A stretch of DNA of 64,000 nt from Mucilaginibacter sp. L196 (lineage in GTDB: Bacteria; Bacteroidota; Bacteroidia; Sphingobacteriales; Sphingobacteriaceae). Within the stretch, counting starts at the first letter, position 1, and every line of letters begins with the position of its first letter. A program made the translations under genes and the position numbers. The notes under the pieces were generated by a model. The model was not told the DNA's origin. It worked only from the letters and a program-made list of their open reading frames with translations, and searched no databases. This document shows, in pieces, positions 60,760 to 64,000 of the stretch. The stretch is taken from assembly GCF_009765905.1 (NCBI RefSeq), contig NZ_LMUO01000015.1, positions 648,019 to 712,018 of the forward strand, in the 5' to 3' direction.

Positions 60760-61860
60760 TTAGTAAGTGGACTGAAATGGAACAACCGTTTCGGCATAGG
60801 CCTGCATACATCCAACCAAAGCCTTTACGCTTTCATAAGGGAGTGCATTATAAAGCGAAGCACGGAAACCGCCGATCGTACGGTAGCCTTTGATGCCAAC
60901 CATACCCGATTTTGCCGCATACGTTAAGAAATTAGCCTCATCCACGGGGTTTTCCATGCGAAAAGTCACATTCATTAGCGAGCGATGTTCGCGGGCGGCT
61001 GTACCCTTAAATAGCGGATTACGGTCTATTTCATCGTATAACAATTGCGCTTTGGCAAGGTTTTCCTTAGCTATGAATTTCACGCCACCTGTCTCTTTCA
61101 ACCATTGCAGGTTGAGCATAGCGGTATATATTGAGAATACGGGCGGTGTATTATACATTGAGCCATTGTCACGGTAAATGCGGTAATCCAGCATGGACGG
61201 AACCGGGTGTTTGACACTATCGAGGAATTGGTTTTTTGCAATCACGATGGTTAGGCCTGCAGGGCCGGTATTCTTTTGAGCACCTGCATAAATCAAGTCG
61301 AACTGCGAGACATCGATTTCCCTGCTGAATATATCCGATGACATATCACAAACTACGGGGACGTGTGATTTTAGCGCTCCCCACATTTGCGTGCCTTCAA
61401 TAGTATTGTTACTGGTGTAGTGGAAATAAGCAGCATCCTCAGGTATTGTGTAATCCTCCGGAAGATGGGTATAGCCGGCATCTTTACTGGAACCGATTAC
61501 GTTCACTTTTCCAAAAAGCTGAGCTTCTTTAATAGCTTTAACACCAAAATATCCCGCATCAAGGTAGGCGGCTTCCTTTTTGCTGCCCTGCAAAAAATTC
61601 ATGGGCACCATGCAAAACTGCATACTGGCGCCGCCCTGTAAGAAGAGCACACTGTAATCATCCGGAATATTCAGCAGTTCGCGGATCAGCATTTCTGTTT
61701 CTTTTACAACACTTTCAAATTCGGGCGAGCGATGCGAAATTTCGAGGATGGATAAGCCTATTGAATCCCATCTTTTTACGGCTTCGGCGGCACGTTGCAA
61801 AACAGTTTGCGGCAGGATACAGGGGCCTGCACCAAAGTTATGTTTAAGGGTTGCTGACAT
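60760..61860 (-). CDS. serC: phosphoserine aminotransferase
   Basis: A 366-residue PLP enzyme. Motifs: HNFGAGPCILPQTVLQ at the N terminus, VLFLQGGASMQFCMVPMNFL for cofactor phosphate, and the Schiff-base Lys in IYAGAQKNTGPAGLTIVI. The C terminus has GIKGYRTIGGFRASLYNALP, with substrate-binding His/Arg residues nearby. It converts 3-phosphohydroxypyruvate to phosphoserine. It is the first gene of a minus-strand operon with DUF1015 and threonine dehydrogenase, divergent from an Lrp/AsnC regulator. No serA is seen. Confidence 0.94.
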   Translation of the reverse strand: MSATLKHNFGAGPCILPQTVLQRAAEAVKRWDSIGLSILEISHRSPEFESVVKETEMLIRELLNIPDDYSVLFLQGGASMQFCMVPMNFLQGSKKEAAYLDAGYFGVKAIKEAQLFGKVNVIGSSKDAGYTHLPEDYTIPEDAAYFHYTSNNTIEGTQMWGALKSHVPVVCDMSSDIFSREIDVSQFDLIYAGAQKNTGPAGLTIVIAKNQFLDSVKHPVPSMLDYRIYRDNGSMYNTPPVFSIYTAMLNLQWLKETGGVKFIAKENLAKAQLLYDEIDRNPLFKGTAAREHRSLMNVTFRMENPVDEANFLTYAAKSGMVGIKGYRTIGGFRASLYNALPYESVKALVGCMQAYAETVVPFQSTY

Positions 61861-61935
61861 CGTATGAATAATTGATTATTTTATGCTGCAAAGTTTCAGT
61901 ATTTAAGGATTATTACCTATACATTGAGTACTATT

Positions 61936-62006
61936 TAGGTGTTTAACCTATTTAATGTAGTTTTTTTAGTTAAAACACCTTTTCATAGTCTTTAAAAGGG
62001 TGTTTT
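61936..62006. promoter_or_regulatory. palindromes in the serC-lrp divergent gap
   Basis: TAGGT-GTTTA-ACCTA (61936-61950) and AAAACACCTTTT (61972-61983) with AAAAGGGTGTTTT (61994-62006, one bulged G). They lie 76-146 bases upstream of serC and are candidate operators for the divergent Lrp/AsnC protein. The rest of this 304-base gap is AT-rich without genes. Confidence 0.45.
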
Positions 62007-62164
62007 ATAGGTATTTTACTAGTTTCAATACACTATGCTGTTAACTTATTTATGCAAATATTTATCGGGTTTTGAATGATATTCGCTTTATTTAATCGTT
62101 TATATTTACCTTAGGCCCGCAGATTATGTAATAAACATAAGCTGTATTTTTTACACTAAGCTAT

Positions 62165-62638
62165 GTGAAAATGAAAAAGAAACTGGACAAGTTTGATATT
62201 GGTATTTTGGATATTCTGCAGCAGGATTGCCGCACATCCTGTAAGAAAATAGGAGCAGAGGTCGGCCTGTCTGAAACGCCTGTGCAGGTACGTATTCAAC
62301 ATATGTTTGAGGGCGGGTATATCAAGCGGTTTACAGCAATTCTGGATGCTAAAAAGGTTGGTTATGGATTGATTGGGTATGTACAGGCAAAGCTGATTGA
62401 GCATACGGAAGAGAGCCTGACAAGTTTTATGACAGAAGCGGTAAAACTAAAGGAAGTAAAGGAATGCTACCATATGTCGGGTGCTTATGATTTTTTGATG
62501 CGCGTGATCATCAGTGATATGGATGAATACAGCCAGATTCTGTTAAAAAAACTGGCCAGGTTACCCGGAAAACCCCACTTCGAAAGCTTTTTTGTAATGG
62601 CAGAGGGAAAATGCGAAACATCCTTTGACGTAAGATAA
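62165..62638 (+). CDS. Lrp/AsnC family transcriptional regulator
   Basis: A 157-residue regulator. The N-terminal HTH (LDKFDIGILDILQQDCRTSC, then IGAEVGLSETPVQVRIQHM) is followed by the RAM/AsnC ligand domain (about 65-150) with GLIGYVQAKLIEH and ECYHMSGAYDFLMRVIISDM. Lrp/AsnC proteins sense amino acids and form octamers. It is divergent from the serC operon, which it probably controls. A start three codons later (MKKKLDK) is possible. Confidence 0.92.
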   Translation: MKMKKKLDKFDIGILDILQQDCRTSCKKIGAEVGLSETPVQVRIQHMFEGGYIKRFTAILDAKKVGYGLIGYVQAKLIEHTEESLTSFMTEAVKLKEVKECYHMSGAYDFLMRVIISDMDEYSQILLKKLARLPGKPHFESFFVMAEGKCETSFDVR

Positions 62639-62664
62639 ATCAGCAGTAAAAAGGCATAAAACAG

Positions 62665-62694
62665 AAAAGGTCTTAGTAAAACTAAGACCTTTTT
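62665..62694. terminator. intrinsic terminator
   Basis: AAAAGGTCTTAG (62665-62676), loop TAAAA, and CTAAGACCTTTT (62682-62693) with extra T. It can serve the Lrp gene on the plus strand, and on the minus strand it lies just after the tRNA 3' fragment, so it may be the old terminator of that tRNA gene. Confidence 0.8.
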
Positions 62695-62699
62695 AGCAG

Positions 62700-62721
62700 T
62701 GCGCCCACCTGGGCTCGAACC
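62700..62721 (-). other. tRNA 3'-end fragment, candidate attachment site remnant
   Basis: The minus strand reads GGTTCGAGCCCAGGTGGGCG followed by CA: T-loop TTCGAGC, 3' T-stem CCAGG, acceptor 3' strand TGGGCGC and discriminator A. The upstream bases do not fold into the rest of a tRNA (no matching T-stem 5' strand, anticodon arm or acceptor 5' strand GCGCCCA). This is what remains at one end when an element integrates into a tRNA 3' end; the intact tRNA would lie at the element's other end, right of the window. Confidence 0.55.
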
Positions 62722-62903
62722 TATCTTTGTTAGTAGCTTATTATCAATAACTTATAAAGAAAGTCAATCTTCAGGTGCTTAGTTAGGTGCCCACTTTATT
62801 GACTGTTCAAATATACGGTTTTCTCTCTAAAATGTGGATATTCCGCTGATATAACTGAACTTTGTATGCCTTGCAAATAGATACGCTTATTGGGGTTACC
62901 ATG

Positions 62904-63893
62904 TTACACCTTCCAGTCGTAACTCATTTTACCACATCCACATCTAATTTTTTTTTCTACAGTATCATAATGCTTAACTAAAACCGGCTTATTACAAGCT
63001 GCGTCTTGACAATAAAACAATTTCTGCAATTCAATAAGGTCTGCCCAAAAAGATTTAAGGTCGCCTAACTTAGGAGAAAACGGATTGTCGTGTGATAGTA
63101 AGTTACCTATAATATTTGAATTAATTATTCTGTCAATGATTGGCATTTGTGCTTTGAGTTCTACACTACTCTTATTGATTTTCGATTTCAATTCATTTAG
63201 TAACTCATCTGGCATCCGCTTTTCATTCCATTCATTCATCCTGAAATTAACTTTTACTTCAAGATTTGAACAAATTTCTTTTAGCAAATGCTCAAGGTAT
63301 TTCCTGATTGGATTTCCTAAAATATCAACATTACCTTTTGCCAAGTTCGTTTCAATAATTTCTCTTATGTCTGTTGGCTTATCTTCCAAATAGGTTCCAT
63401 CTGCATCACTCCACTTAATTTCATTGATTAACCAATTTTTTCTTTTTGCAAGTTGGCTTACATACTGAAACCATTCGTTTTCATGAGTCAATAAAATTAT
63501 TTGATAGTCAGCAAATTTCTCGAACAATAAATTTGCAAATCTGATTCTATGATTACTGTCAAAACTTGAAATCACATCGTCTAAAAACAAAAACTTATTC
63601 TCTTTATTGAAAGCGATAACGGAAGCTAAAAAGAATGATAAACCAAAACAATTTAGATGTGATTCACTAAAATATTTTTGAGGTGGCGAAACCCAACTGC
63701 CGTTATATTGATACTGAATTGTGATTCCATTTAATTCGTCTTCTTCGCCAATAGTTATAATCTTCAATTCCTGAAACTGTTCGCCAGGGTTCATAAACTG
63801 ATAGAACTCGTTTATCTGCCCTGAGAAAGTAGAAATAAAAATTTCTAATCCTTCCTTTTGCTTCTTCACAAATTCATTGTAAATAATTTCCAT
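62904..63893 (-). pseudogene. C-terminal part of an SMC/RecF-like ABC-type ATPase
   Basis: The 329 codons encode the C-terminal half of an ATPase with coiled-coil SMC-like design. The ABC signature region is YFSESHLNCFGLSFFLA (about 74-90), Walker B is FLFLDDVISSFD (about 100-111) and the H-loop is IILLTHENEW. A C-terminal domain ends with a zinc-type cluster (CQDAACNKP, IRCGCGKMS). The N-terminal Walker A and first coiled coil are missing. A stop codon lies just upstream of the first ATG, next to repeats that look like an IS end. Such ATPases are often found in defence or toxin systems; the partner, if any, is out of view. Confidence 0.65.
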
Positions 63894-63936
63894 TGAAGTC
63901 CTTTGGTCTGGAGATTATGATGAATGAGACCACACC

Positions 63937-64000
63937 ATTTCGGCGCAAGCTGACCCACCGTTTCGGGGCAAACTGACCAGGGCATTTCGGGGCAAACTGA
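63937..64000. mobile_element. terminal direct repeats of a probable insertion sequence
   Basis: Three direct copies of the 17-19-base motif TTTCGGGGCAAACTGACC occur at 63937-63955 (variant TTTCGGCGCAAGCTGACC), 63960-63978 and 63984-64000, with starts 23 and 24 bases apart. Multiple spaced repeats at the end are typical of IS21-type elements, where the transposase binds. The transposase gene would lie beyond the window. The repeats start about 40 bases from the broken ATPase frame. Confidence 0.5.

Noticed and set aside
62700..62790. An intact tRNA gene on the minus strand
   Set aside because: Only T-loop and acceptor 3' strand are recognisable; no matching acceptor 5' strand, D-arm or anticodon arm is found in the expected 75 bases.

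Overview
The window looks like chromosomal DNA of a Bacteroidetes bacterium, most likely a Sphingobacteriaceae member close to Mucilaginibacter or Pedobacter. The signs are a SusC/SusD glycan-uptake locus, a one-chain (alpha plus beta) 2-oxoacid dehydrogenase E1, a DAHP synthase fused to chorismate mutase, DUF3667 and GIN-domain (DUF2807) proteins, LytTR two-component regulation, Bacteroidetes-type promoters (TAnnTTTG at -7) and a tmRNA tag ending in YALAA. The genus is inferred, not proven.

Layout. 1-6962 is a polysaccharide utilisation locus read rightward: SusC tail, SusD with an unusual internal insert, a DUF5017-like lipoprotein, a secreted TIM-barrel-like hydrolase candidate, a beta-helix lipoprotein and a GH20 hexosaminidase. 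7143-9664 holds two small DNA-binding-type proteins and a tyrosine recombinase that abuts the 3' end of ssrA (9911-10277). The simplest reading is that the left part of the window is an integrative island at ssrA whose far end lies outside the window. 10344-21695 is mostly housekeeping: aminotransferase, DUF1573, fused E1, nitroreductase, two convergent L,D-transpeptidases, GH26, DinB and an MFS carrier.

21908-27073 is an aromatic amino acid operon on the minus strand (pheA, DAHP synthase/chorismate mutase, aroA, aroC), with aroB nearby at 30953-32017. Ahead of pheA there is a complete classical attenuator that the gene list would miss. It has a promoter, a 21-codon leader peptide with nine Phe or Tyr codons, an antiterminator segment overlapping the end of the leader, and a strong intrinsic terminator 16 bases before the pheA start. 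This is the strongest novel signal in the window.

28434-30015 holds a REP-associated tyrosine transposase (RAYT) surrounded by paired hairpins of one sequence family. One hairpin pair has cut off a small membrane protein gene. Many gaps elsewhere contain imperfect palindromes of other families; one resembling such a repeat sits in frame inside aroA.

32339-57525 carries proline dehydrogenase, a large beta-propeller/amidohydrolase, two tandemly duplicated hybrid histidine kinases, RecQ, two GIN-domain proteins, the tig-clpP-clpX protein quality-control cluster, an S15-type hydrolase with a LytTR/LytS pair, and an FtsX/MacB-type permease. 57832-62638 has a siderophore-interacting flavoprotein and a serC-DUF1015-threonine dehydrogenase operon divergent from an Lrp/AsnC regulator. 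From about 62700 a second accessory region begins: a tRNA 3'-end fragment, a truncated SMC-like ATPase, and terminal repeats of what looks like an insertion sequence at the window edge.
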